NCBI GenBank assembly: GCA_002412645.1
Contig: DHVL01000048.1
Span: 1 to 21,274, forward strand
Length of the DNA stretch: 21,274 nucleotides
Source: Candidatus Dojkabacteria bacterium UBA5209
GTDB lineage: Bacteria; Patescibacteriota; Dojkabacteria; SC72
Direction: 5' to 3'
The notes under the pieces are model-generated. The model was not told the origin of the DNA. It did not search any database and was given only the letters and a program-made list of their open reading frames with translations. The translations under genes and the position numbers were made by a program. This document shows, piece after piece, positions 1 through 7,306 of this stretch; within the stretch, counting starts at the first letter, position 1, and every line of letters starts with the position of its first letter.

Positions 1-2406
1 TCTGCTTGGTATGATAATAGCTGGTTGTATAGAAGATCAATTACAGTTAATAATGCAGGAGGTACTCTTACTAATGAAGATGTATTAATAACATTAGACA
101 CAGCAACCTTAGTATCACAAGGCAAGTTACAAGCAGATTGTGATGATTTAAGATTTGTAGATAGTGATGATTCTACTCTCTTAACTTATTGGATAGAGGC
201 CGGTTGTAATACCTCTAATACTGAGGTCTGGGTTAGAATTCCATCTCTTACAACTGGTAGCTATATAATATATGCCTATTATGACAACTCTGCTGCAACA
301 AATGCTCAAGCTTCTTGGACTGGGAATTTCCTATTATTAGCTGACACAAGCTGTCCATCAGGATGGACACAAGACACTTCATACAATACTAACTTCCCTT
401 ACGGAGCAACAACTTCAATTGGTGGAACTGGAGGAAGTGAAAGTCATACACATGCAACAGGTACAATATATACTGAAGAGAATTCAACTGCCTCGGGATA
501 TTACGCAGATACGTATTTTCTTTCTGGAACAGGTTTTCCCAAAAGCACACATCAGCATACAGTATCTGTACCTTTAAACTCTACTTCTACACTCCCTGCA
601 TACCTAAACATGATTTTCTGTTCTAAAGCATCATTAGATATACCAACAGGATTAATAACGGGATTTAATACAACAAGCCTACCTTTAGGATGGACTCGTT
701 TCTCTGCATTAGATGATAGGTTTGTAAGGGGGAATTCCACATATGGGGGAGGAAATGCAACGGATCCAACTCATACACACACTACAGGGACTGTAACTGT
801 CTCCCAGGACATAAAGAATTCCTACTATTTTCGGAGTGGAACAATTCCTGTCCCTGCTTCTCACACTCACACTGCGAGCTCAGTATCTGTTTCTAATGAA
901 ACAGCGATACCTTCATACTACACATTAAATTACGCAAAGACTACAACATCTACTGCAAGTAAAGGAGACATGATTGGAATGACAACAGCTGTACCTCCGC
1001 TTGGATGGAATAGCTTCTCGTCCATTACTAGTAAATTTCCCCGAGGATCTTCGACACCAGGGACAACAGGAGGTGGGGCGCATACTCATACAATAACTGG
1101 AACAATTGATAACTCAACCCTATATACCACTTACAAAACAATGGAAAACCTGTTCTTCAATCTACCATCAGGAACACATAATCATGGGACTTTTTCTGGA
1201 GAACCATTTCCTAGCACTGCACTTCCTCCATATATAAGGACTCTTTTTTTTCAACGTAAAACATCTCAAAGTGTTTCAGTAGGAGAAGAAGTATCACAAA
1301 ACACACAACCAACTGCACCGACCTCTTTACTTACAGAGGGACAAACAAATCCACCACAAATAGGAGATCTAACTCCAGAGTTTAGTGCAATATTTAATGA
1401 CCCTGATACAGGAGATACAGGTATATACTATGAAATAGAGGTAAATACTAACTCCTCATTTACAGGAACCGTAATGTGGGACAGTAATAAAACATCTATG
1501 ACTTCAACCGCAAATGGAGCAAGATCTCCTGATCTCTCATACGCAGGGACTGCTTTAGCAACGAACGGCACTACTTACTACTGGAGAATTAAATTCTGGG
1601 ATAATAGTAATGCAGAAGGACCATGGTCTGCTACTGCTAATTTCACTATGAATACACCACCTACAGCACCAACATCCTTACTAACAGAAGAATTAAGTAA
1701 TCCAAACAAAATATATGACACTACACCAGAATTTAGTGCCATATTCAATGATCCAAACGGAAGTGACACAGGAGCATCATATCAAATAGAGGTAAATACA
1801 CTTTCTGACTTTACAGGTACTGTAATGTGGGACAGTGGAAAAACAAGTATGACATCAACCGCTAATGGGGCAAGATCTCCTGACATCTCATATGCAGGAA
1901 CTACACTTACATTAAACGGAACCATATATTACTGGAGAATTAAATTCTGGGATAACTACGACACAGAAGGTTCATGGTCATCTTCTGCATCCTTTAGAAT
2001 GTCAGGACCTCCAAATGCACCGACAGAACTTCTTTTCGATGGAAAAACAAACCCTTCATGGCTCTCTACACAAACACCAGTACTCTCTGCAGTACATAGT
2101 GATGTAAATGGAGACAGTGCAACATATTACGAAGTAGAGATAAACTCAAGTAGTGATTTCACTGGTGTTGTTAAGTGGGATTCAGGCAAACAATCAATGG
2201 CCTCTACCTCAACAGGCTCTCGTTCCCCAGACATCCCATACGGTTCAACACCCCTACAAAACAGTGGCTCAACATTCTACTGGAGAATTAGGTTCTGGGA
2301 TACAGATGACAACGTAAGCCCTTGGTCATCAACAGCATCCTTTGTAGAAACCCTCAACTACACAAAGATGAATGGAGTAGGACTGGAAGGTTTAGTCATA
2401 TTCTAG
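1..2406 (+). CDS. Large surface/secreted repeat protein (DUF2341 + tail-collar-like + FN3-like repeats), 5' end outside window
   Basis: The frame is open to base 1, so the true start lies upstream; 801 codons are visible. The first ~95 residues resemble DUF2341 (W-x-YRR-ITVNN opening, DLRFVDSDD, LLTYWIE, VWVRIP, YAYYDN). Three repeats of ~105 residues follow (about nt 331-636, 640-954, 964-1284). Each has a P-x-GW turn, an F-P/V-x-G segment, two HxH motifs (HTH, HQH, HTH, HTH, HTH, HNH) and a P-x-Y ending, a layout like phage tail-collar/receptor-tip domains. Three FN3-like domains start at 1312, 1663 and 2014, each ending in YYWRI-x-FWD and W-S-x-A-x-F. The tail is short, with no LPXTG or membrane anchor. 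Family knowledge suggests an extracellular adhesin or binding protein; the ligand is unknown. It ends in tandem TAG stops, 15 nt before rsmD. Cell-surface location is inferred. Confidence 0.85.
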   Translation, partial: SAWYDNSWLYRRSITVNNAGGTLTNEDVLITLDTATLVSQGKLQADCDDLRFVDSDDSTLLTYWIEAGCNTSNTEVWVRIPSLTTGSYIIYAYYDNSAATNAQASWTGNFLLLADTSCPSGWTQDTSYNTNFPYGATTSIGGTGGSESHTHATGTIYTEENSTASGYYADTYFLSGTGFPKSTHQHTVSVPLNSTSTLPAYLNMIFCSKASLDIPTGLITGFNTTSLPLGWTRFSALDDRFVRGNSTYGGGNATDPTHTHTTGTVTVSQDIKNSYYFRSGTIPVPASHTHTASSVSVSNETAIPSYYTLNYAKTTTSTASKGDMIGMTTAVPPLGWNSFSSITSKFPRGSSTPGTTGGGAHTHTITGTIDNSTLYTTYKTMENLFFNLPSGTHNHGTFSGEPFPSTALPPYIRTLFFQRKTSQSVSVGEEVSQNTQPTAPTSLLTEGQTNPPQIGDLTPEFSAIFNDPDTGDTGIYYEIEVNTNSSFTGTVMWDSNKTSMTSTANGARSPDLSYAGTALATNGTTYYWRIKFWDNSNAEGPWSATANFTMNTPPTAPTSLLTEELSNPNKIYDTTPEFSAIFNDPNGSDTGASYQIEVNTLSDFTGTVMWDSGKTSMTSTANGARSPDISYAGTTLTLNGTIYYWRIKFWDNYDTEGSWSSSASFRMSGPPNAPTELLFDGKTNPSWLSTQTPVLSAVHSDVNGDSATYYEVEINSSSDFTGVVKWDSGKQSMASTSTGSRSPDIPYGSTPLQNSGSTFYWRIRFWDTDDNVSPWSSTASFVETLNYTKMNGVGLEGLVIF
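1312..2364 (+). repeat. Three tandem 351-nt repeats encoding FN3-like domains
   Basis: Equivalent codons recur at 1312, 1663 and 2014, an exact spacing of 351 nt (117 codons). The first two copies are very similar at DNA level (shared GTAATGTGGGACAGT and GCAAGATCTCCTGA), while the third is more diverged. This points to duplication inside the gene, with copies 1 and 2 separating most recently. Confidence 0.85.
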
Positions 2407-2421
2407 TAGAATACTCAAGAT

Positions 2422-3153
2422 ATGAGCCTAAAATTCGATTCTGCAAAAAAATTAAGAAAAGAGAAAACCAAGCACAAAGTTGAAAGCTGGGAAGAGTATG
2501 AACAAAGAGAAGAGACCTTTCTTAAAGAAAGACTACAAAGTAAAGAACCTACAATCTCTGCACAAGTAAGAATTACTGGAGGTAAAGCAAAAAACTTCCA
2601 TATTGATATCCCTAGAACTACTAGACCACTAACAGATAGGATGAAGGTAAGAATCTTTGATTTACTAAGAGAAGATATATACAAGAAAACAGTCCTAGAT
2701 CTCTATGCAGGAGCAGGCTCTTTTGGATTAGAAGCACTCTCAAGAGGGGCAAAAGAGGCTACCTTTGTAGATGCATCTAAACAGGCATTTCAGGTAATTA
2801 ATAGTAATGTAGCACATGCAGGATTTCTTCCAGAGGCTACAGTAGTTAAATCTAAAGTAGAGGAATACTTACAGAAGAAAATAAAAGAGGGAGACACATT
2901 TGAAGTAATATTCATGGACCCACCATACAAACTGTATAACACAAAAAGGGTATTTAAGATGCAACAGGTCATAAACAATACATCTCTGCTACTACCAGGC
3001 GTACAAGACCGTAAAACGAAGAAATTTAAAGGGGTATTGATAGTAAAACATCCAAGAAGATATCCAATAGATAATCTTAATCTTGAATATATTAAAAAGG
3101 TAGAAACATATGAATTTGGTTTAAACTCAATATCCTTCTTCATTGTTAAGTAG
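2422..3153 (+). CDS. rsmD: 16S rRNA (guanine966-N2)-methyltransferase RsmD
   Basis: 243 aa. RsmD methylates N2 of G966 in 16S rRNA using S-adenosylmethionine. The catalytic domain begins near residue 48 (VRITGGKAKN, matching the usual N-terminal R-I-I-G-G-x-x-x-G). It shows the TRPLTDRMKVRIFDLL segment, the SAM-binding motif LDLYAGAGSFGLEALSRGA (about 92-110) and the catalytic MDPPY motif. The ~47-residue charged N-terminal extension is unusual, because most RsmD proteins begin at the R-I-x-G-G strand; the ATG at 2422 is kept since the extension is in frame and no better start is evident. The gene starts 15 nt after the surface-protein gene. No Shine-Dalgarno is visible. The family call is secure; the exact start is less so. 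Confidence 0.9.
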   Translation: MSLKFDSAKKLRKEKTKHKVESWEEYEQREETFLKERLQSKEPTISAQVRITGGKAKNFHIDIPRTTRPLTDRMKVRIFDLLREDIYKKTVLDLYAGAGSFGLEALSRGAKEATFVDASKQAFQVINSNVAHAGFLPEATVVKSKVEEYLQKKIKEGDTFEVIFMDPPYKLYNTKRVFKMQQVINNTSLLLPGVQDRKTKKFKGVLIVKHPRRYPIDNLNLEYIKKVETYEFGLNSISFFIVK

Positions 3154-3159
3154 CTTAGA

Positions 3160-3188
3160 TTGCATAATTAGTAGAAAAAGAATAAAAT
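3160..3188 (+). promoter_or_regulatory. Predicted sigma70-type promoter upstream of thrS
   Basis: TTGCAT (3160-3165) and TAAAAT (3183-3188) are separated by 17 nt, close to consensus. Only 7 nt separate the -10 from the ATG at 3196, so the transcript would start at or one base before that ATG. Confidence 0.6.
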
Positions 3189-3195
3189 ACTACCA

Positions 3196-3261
3196 ATGTA
3201 CAAGAAATTTGGCATTAACAAATCAAAACTCACTAAAGTTGTTTTTACAACATCCTTTTAA
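3196..3261 (+). CDS. Putative 21-aa leader peptide of thrS (tandem Thr codons)
   Basis: A short ORF begins 7 nt after a good -10 hexamer and ends TAA at 3259-3261. It encodes 21 residues beginning MYKKFG and ending FTTSF, with Thr codons at 3232 (ACT), 3247 (ACA) and 3250 (ACA). The paired ACA codons overlap the 5' arm of the predicted terminator hairpin before thrS. Leader-peptide attenuation of aminoacyl-tRNA synthetase operons is well established (for example pheM before pheST in E. coli). Such control for thrS here is inference from position, codon content and RNA structure. In AT-rich DNA an ORF this short can arise by chance. Confidence 0.4.
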   Translation: MYKKFGINKSKLTKVVFTTSF

Positions 3262-3275
3262 TGATGTTTTTCTTT
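3238..3275 (+). terminator. Possible attenuator before thrS: weak terminator hairpin with competing hairpin
   Basis: AACATC (3249-3254) pairs perfectly with GATGTT (3263-3268) around an 8-nt loop and is followed by TTTCTTTT, a weak intrinsic terminator. An alternative 5-bp hairpin, GTTGT (3238-3242) with ACAAC (3247-3251), shares bases 3249-3251, so the two cannot form together. The stems are short and AT-rich, so confidence is modest. It could also simply end transcription from rsmD. Confidence 0.4.
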
Positions 3276-3309
3276 TCAATGAATTTTCCCAAAATATTTT
3301 TTAATTCAG

Positions 3310-3315
3310 TATATA
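3310..3315 (+). promoter_or_regulatory. Possible -10 hexamer directly before thrS
   Basis: TATATA lies 7 nt before the thrS ATG, the spacing seen at mutS and the thrS leader ORF. No convincing -35 is visible, and alternating TA runs are common here, so this is tentative. Confidence 0.3.
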
Positions 3316-3322
3316 TATAACC

Positions 3323-5083
3323 ATGAAACAAGAAGAAGTAAGTAATTTAGAAAAAATGAGACACTCAGCATCACATGTATTAGCACAAGCAGTACTAAAG
3401 ATTTACCCTGATGCAAAGTTAGGAATAGGGCCAGCAATAGAGAATGGTTTTTACTATGATTTTGAATTTGCAGAACCACTTGATGAGCAAGATCTAAAGC
3501 CAATAGAGCAGGAGATGAAAAAGATAATAAAGAGGAAGTTGCAAATTACCCAAACATATATGAAGCGTAAAGAAGCAATTAAATATCTCAAAGACATAGG
3601 GCAGGAGTACAAACTAGAGCTACTTGAAGAAATACCCGATGAACAGGTAAGTTTTTTTGTAACGGGAGATAGTGAATTTGTAGATATGTGTAGAGGTCCA
3701 CACGTTGAAGATACGGGAGATATAGGACCAATAAAGCTTCTAAAGACTGCTGGTGCATACTGGAGAGGTGATGAGACAAAGAAGATGCTCACTAGAATAT
3801 ACGGTACTGCATTTGAGACAAAAGAGGAACTTAAAGAGTATTTACAACATCTTGAAGAAGCAGAGAAAAGAAATCATAGAAAGCTTGGTAAGCAACTTAA
3901 GCTGTTTGCAATAATACCAGAGATAGGGCAAGGATTACCCGTATGGTTACCAAGAGGATATATGATTAGAAGGACACTCGAAGAATACATGTTAGACCTT
4001 GAAAGAAAGCACGGATATCAGCATATACTTACTCCCCACATACACAGAGGACATCTTTTTGAAACTTCTGGACACCTAGGTTTTTACAAAGAATCTATGT
4101 ATCCACCAATAAAAATAGAAGATGAAGATTACTACCTTAAACCAATGAACTGTCCTGCAGGATTCATGGTTTATAAACTAGAACCAAAAAGCTACAGAGA
4201 TCTACCTTACAAACTTGGAGAATTTGGTACTGTATACAGATTTGAGAAATCAGGAGAACTACACGGATTACAAAGAGTAAGAGGGTTTACACAAAATGAC
4301 GCACATCTCTTCTGTACCCCTGAACAATTAGACTCAGTATTAAATGAAACCATAGATCTTTTGGAAATCTTCTACAAAGATATTGGGTTTGATAAATATA
4401 GGTTTAGACTCTCTCTTTCAGATAGAGAGAAGAACCCTGATAAATATGCTGGCGATATTGAAAAATGGAAAATAGCAGAAGAGTCATTAAGAAAATTACT
4501 AGTAGATAGAGGTTTAGAATTTGAAGAAATGCCAGGAGATGCTGCGTTCTACGGACCTAAAATAGACGTACAAGCTTTCAATGTGTTTGGAAAAGAAGAT
4601 ACTGTATCTACACTACAATTAGATTTCAATATGCCAGAGAAATTTGAAATTACATATATAGATTCTGATGGAATAGAAAAACAGCCATTTGTAATACACA
4701 GAGCATTGATAGGGTCATTCGAAAGATTCTTTGCATTCTTAATAGAGCATCACGGAGGAGACTTCCCACTCTGGTTAGCACCAGATCAAGTAACAGTAAT
4801 CCCTATCTCTGAAAAACATCTACCATATGCTAATGAAATACTTACCTCTCTCAAAAATTCTAACATTAGGGCAGATATTGATGACAGGAGTAAGAGTATG
4901 CAAGCTAAAATTAGAGATGCTGAAAAGCTTAAAATCCCATACTTAGCAATAATAGGGGATAAGGAAATAGAAACAGAAACTGTATCTGTAAGATCTAGAA
5001 CAAACAAACAGATAGGGTTGATGAAGAAACAGGAATTCATAGATTACCTTGAAGAAGAAATAAGAACAAAAGGTAATAAATAA
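3323..5083 (+). CDS. thrS: Threonyl-tRNA synthetase (no TGS domain)
   Basis: 586 aa. It charges tRNA-Thr in an ATP-dependent class II reaction. The editing domain comes first: HSASH (His14, His18) and CRGPH (Cys123, His127), the proofreading site that removes mis-charged serine. The class II core follows, with MNCPAG (zinc ligand Cys277), motif 2 around YRFEKSGELHGLQRVRGFTQ, DAH (zinc ligand His328) and motif 3 around HRALIGSFERF. A C-terminal anticodon-binding domain follows from PDQVTVIPI. The ~60-residue N-terminal TGS domain of longer homologues such as the E. coli enzyme is absent; an in-frame stop at 3302-3304 rules out an upstream extension. The ATG at 3323 places the editing histidines at the usual distance. 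No Shine-Dalgarno is visible. It stands first in a translation gene run. Confidence 0.96.
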   Translation: MKQEEVSNLEKMRHSASHVLAQAVLKIYPDAKLGIGPAIENGFYYDFEFAEPLDEQDLKPIEQEMKKIIKRKLQITQTYMKRKEAIKYLKDIGQEYKLELLEEIPDEQVSFFVTGDSEFVDMCRGPHVEDTGDIGPIKLLKTAGAYWRGDETKKMLTRIYGTAFETKEELKEYLQHLEEAEKRNHRKLGKQLKLFAIIPEIGQGLPVWLPRGYMIRRTLEEYMLDLERKHGYQHILTPHIHRGHLFETSGHLGFYKESMYPPIKIEDEDYYLKPMNCPAGFMVYKLEPKSYRDLPYKLGEFGTVYRFEKSGELHGLQRVRGFTQNDAHLFCTPEQLDSVLNETIDLLEIFYKDIGFDKYRFRLSLSDREKNPDKYAGDIEKWKIAEESLRKLLVDRGLEFEEMPGDAAFYGPKIDVQAFNVFGKEDTVSTLQLDFNMPEKFEITYIDSDGIEKQPFVIHRALIGSFERFFAFLIEHHGGDFPLWLAPDQVTVIPISEKHLPYANEILTSLKNSNIRADIDDRSKSMQAKIRDAEKLKIPYLAIIGDKEIETETVSVRSRTNKQIGLMKKQEFIDYLEEEIRTKGNK

Positions 5084-5092
5084 ATTAATATA

Positions 5093-5098
5093 TATAAA
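5093..5098 (+). promoter_or_regulatory. Possible -10 hexamer directly before infC
   Basis: TATAAA lies 8 nt before the infC ATG in the 23-nt gap after thrS. The placement matches hisS. No clear -35 can be seen, so co-transcription with thrS remains as likely. Confidence 0.3.
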
Positions 5099-5106
5099 TA
5101 TTTTAA

Positions 5107-5694
5107 ATGGATTTAAACAAACCCAATAGAGATAATACACGAATAAATGAATGGATTAGAGTACCAGAAGTGTTAGTAATAAATCAGAAGGGAGAGAACT
5201 TAGGTAAACTAAATACTCAAGAAGCAATAAGGATTGCTAAAGAAGCAGAGCTAGATTTAGTAGAAGTAGGACCAACATCTAAGCCTCCTGTATGTAGGAT
5301 AATGGATTACTCTAAGTATGTATACGAACAGAATAAGAAAATGAGAAAGAATAAAGCAGGTAAAGCAAAAGATTTAAAAGAATTTAGGTTTAGTACAGTA
5401 ATAGATGAGGGTGATAAGAACACTAGAATAAGAAGGGCACATGAGTTCTTGGAAAAAGATCATCCTGTTAGAATCACAGTGCAAAGAAAAGGTCGTCAAA
5501 CAAGAGAACAAGCATTAGCAGTTTTTAATGATATATTGACGAATTTCGTTGAATATAGTAGTATAGAGCCCGAGCCAAAGAGTGAAGGAAATAGAATAAC
5601 AATAACGTTTAAGAAAAATGGCACGTCAAAAAACAAACAAAACAGCAATAAAGAGAATCAAGCTATCCAATCCGAAGGGAAACAGGAAAGCTAA
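5107..5694 (+). CDS. infC: Translation initiation factor IF-3
   Basis: 195 aa. IF-3 binds the 30S subunit, prevents premature 50S joining and checks the start codon and initiator tRNA. The N-terminal domain shows RINEWIRVPEVLVIN, LGKLNTQEAIRIAKE, LDLVEVGPTSKPPVCRIMDYSKY; a basic linker follows, then the C-terminal domain with KEFRFSTVIDEGD and VQRKGRQTREQ. The usual end of IF-3 falls near ITITFKKN. The last 25 residues (Gln, Asn, Lys and Ser rich) form an extra tail encoded by DNA that also encodes the start of L35 in another frame. The start is an ordinary ATG, not the AUU used for autoregulation in E. coli. It lies 23 nt after thrS and heads infC-rpmI-rplT. Confidence 0.95.
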   Translation: MDLNKPNRDNTRINEWIRVPEVLVINQKGENLGKLNTQEAIRIAKEAELDLVEVGPTSKPPVCRIMDYSKYVYEQNKKMRKNKAGKAKDLKEFRFSTVIDEGDKNTRIRRAHEFLEKDHPVRITVQRKGRQTREQALAVFNDILTNFVEYSSIEPEPKSEGNRITITFKKNGTSKNKQNSNKENQAIQSEGKQES

Positions 5695-5830
5695 AATGAT
5701 GTACAACCAAAGTCACCAAGGACATTTGAAGACTAAAAGATCTTCTAAATCAAAGAGGAGACAGAGTTCAAATGCATTGATCTACGGTACTACAGAAAAG
5801 AACCTAAGAAAATTAGTCGTTAATTTATAG
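5618..5830 (+). CDS. rpmI: 50S ribosomal protein L35
   Basis: 70 aa, normal for bL35. The N-terminus MARQKTNKTAIKRIK matches the family's M-x-K-x-KT-x-KAAAKRFK opening, and SHLTKKS-like features appear as HLKTKRSSKSKRRQSS. L35 is a small basic protein of the large subunit. The start lies inside infC, giving a 77-nt overlap in a different frame. A start further down would lose the conserved N-terminus, so the overlap looks genuine. No Shine-Dalgarno precedes it; translation may be coupled to ribosomes passing through infC (inference). rplT follows after 10 nt. Confidence 0.93.
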   Translation: MARQKTNKTAIKRIKLSNPKGNRKAKMMYNQSHQGHLKTKRSSKSKRRQSSNALIYGTTEKNLRKLVVNL

Positions 5831-5840
5831 TAATAGAAAA

Positions 5841-6179
5841 ATGAGAGTCAAGGGCGGAACAGTAAGAAAAAGAAGACATAATAAGATTCTCTCCCAAACA
5901 AAGGGATACAGAATGACCAAAAACAACCTCTATAAGGTTGCTCACGAAGCATATATGCATGCAGGTCAATACTCATATAATGATAGAAAGAAAAGAGCAG
6001 GTGAAATGAGAAATCTTTGGATACAAAGAATAAATGCAGCATGTAAGAATAACGATATTCAATATAAAGAATTAATCAATGGATTAAACAAAAAGAATAT
6101 AGAATTAAACAGAAAAGTATTAGCAGATATAGCAGTTAATGACCCATCAGTATTCTCCTTTATAGTTAAATCTCTGTAG
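5841..6179 (+). CDS. rplT: 50S ribosomal protein L20
   Basis: 112 aa, close to the usual bL20 length. Family features are RVKGGTVRKRRHNKIL, TKGYRMTKNNLYKVAHEA, a DRKKRAGEMRNLWIQRINAA core that binds 23S rRNA, and a C-terminal globular part ending with LADIAVNDPSVF. L20 is an early assembly protein of the 50S subunit and in several bacteria represses its own operon by binding the leader mRNA; no such leader is recognised here. It is the last gene of infC-rpmI-rplT and is followed within 22 nt by a strong hairpin with a T-run. No Shine-Dalgarno is visible. Confidence 0.96.
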   Translation: MRVKGGTVRKRRHNKILSQTKGYRMTKNNLYKVAHEAYMHAGQYSYNDRKKRAGEMRNLWIQRINAACKNNDIQYKELINGLNKKNIELNRKVLADIAVNDPSVFSFIVKSL

Positions 6180-6200
6180 GGTCTTTATTAAAGAATTTGT

Positions 6201-6228
6201 AAAGGACTCTACCAAGAGTCCTTTTTTT
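6201..6228 (+). terminator. Rho-independent terminator after rplT, possible pheST attenuator
   Basis: AAAGGACTCT (6201-6210) pairs perfectly with AGAGTCCTTT (6215-6224) around an ACCA loop, followed by TTTT. This is the strongest intrinsic terminator in the window. An alternative pairing of its 5' arm is possible: 6177-6187, starting at the rplT stop codon, can pair with 6200-6211 with one wobble and one bulge. The two structures exclude each other. Confidence 0.85.
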
Positions 6229-6273
6229 ATCTAAAATATTGTATACTTCAACATAAAATCATTACCCGTATAT

Positions 6274-7305
6274 ATGTCAAAAGATATATCAAAAATACTA
6301 AAACAAATAGATGATGATATACATACATTAACCTCAAGTGAGTTAAAACAGAAATATCTTTCTAAGAAGGGTATAGTCACTGAACTTTTTCAGAATATAA
6401 AAAATATCCCCAATGAAGAAAGAAAAGAATATGGTATTAAGATAAACGGTCTTAAAAAACTCGTAGAAGAAAATATAGAACTTAGAAAAAATGATACTCA
6501 AACTAGTGACTTAGATGAGAAGAATATAGATCCAAGTGCTCCCTTTGATATAAATACAAAGACAGGAAAAAGACCACATATATTAGACCTTAAAGGGTCT
6601 AAACACCCATTAATGAAAGAACTAGAAGTAATCTTAGACATATTCCAAAGAATGGGTTTTGATGTAATGGAGAGTAAGCAGTTGGATGATGACTTTCATA
6701 TGTTTGAAAGCTTAAACTTCCCCAAGGGACATCCCGCAAGAGATATGTATGATACCTTTTGGACAGAAGACGGATTTGTTCTACCAGCACATACCTCTAC
6801 AATGCAAAATAGGGCACTAAGAAGATATGGACCTCCACCAATTAGAGTAGTACTACCTGGAAGATGTTTTAGAAATGAAGCCACAGACGCAAGTCATGAG
6901 CATACCTTTTACCAAATAGAGGGGATATATGTAGACAAAGGAATCTCTCTTGCACATATGCAAGCAACCATCAAAGAATACTTAGAGAAATACTTAGAAA
7001 CAGAACTTGAGATAAAAGTACAACCCTCTTACTTCCCATTCACAGAACCTGATACAGAGTTTGTAATTAGCTGTCCATTCTGTAAGAAGAAAGGCTGTTC
7101 TACATGTGGATTCAGTGGGTGGATAGAATTAATGGGATGTGGAATGATACATCCCAATGTACTAACAGCAGGAGGAATAGATCCAAATAAATATTCCGGC
7201 TTTGCATGGGGAGTTGGCTTAGATAGATTAACACTCATAAAAAGAGGTATTACTGATATACGTAAACTCCGTGATGGAGATCTTAATTTCTTGAAACAAC
7301 TTTAG
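6274..7305 (+). CDS. pheS: Phenylalanyl-tRNA synthetase alpha subunit
   Basis: 343 aa, typical of bacterial PheS. It forms the catalytic half of the (alpha-beta)2 enzyme that charges tRNA-Phe. An N-terminal helical region (about 1-85) precedes the class II core: HPLMKELEVILDIFQRMGF (motif 1), GHPARDMYDTFW, the motif 2 loop RVVLPGRCFRNEATDASHEHTFYQ written here as two adjoining parts (RVVLPGRCFRNEATDASH, then EHTFYQIEG), and motif 3 GFAWGVGLDRLTLIKRGI near the end. An insert with C-x2-C-x4-C-x2-C spacing (CPFC...CSTC) precedes GWIELMGCGMIHPNVL and probably binds zinc; such an insert occurs in other bacterial PheS proteins. pheT begins 1 nt after the stop, so the two are co-transcribed. No Shine-Dalgarno is seen. 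Confidence 0.96.
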   Translation: MSKDISKILKQIDDDIHTLTSSELKQKYLSKKGIVTELFQNIKNIPNEERKEYGIKINGLKKLVEENIELRKNDTQTSDLDEKNIDPSAPFDINTKTGKRPHILDLKGSKHPLMKELEVILDIFQRMGFDVMESKQLDDDFHMFESLNFPKGHPARDMYDTFWTEDGFVLPAHTSTMQNRALRRYGPPPIRVVLPGRCFRNEATDASHEHTFYQIEGIYVDKGISLAHMQATIKEYLEKYLETELEIKVQPSYFPFTEPDTEFVISCPFCKKKGCSTCGFSGWIELMGCGMIHPNVLTAGGIDPNKYSGFAWGVGLDRLTLIKRGITDIRKLRDGDLNFLKQL

Positions 7306-7306
7306 T

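Noticed and set aside
3154..3322. T-box riboswitch before thrS
   Set aside because: The region is too short and shows no T-box consensus (TGGNACCGCG-like) or stem I elements.
7060..7130. Four-cysteine insert in PheS as a novel zinc finger
   Set aside because: A C-x2-C/C-x2-C insert just before the GWIELMG segment is a known variant in other bacterial PheS proteins.
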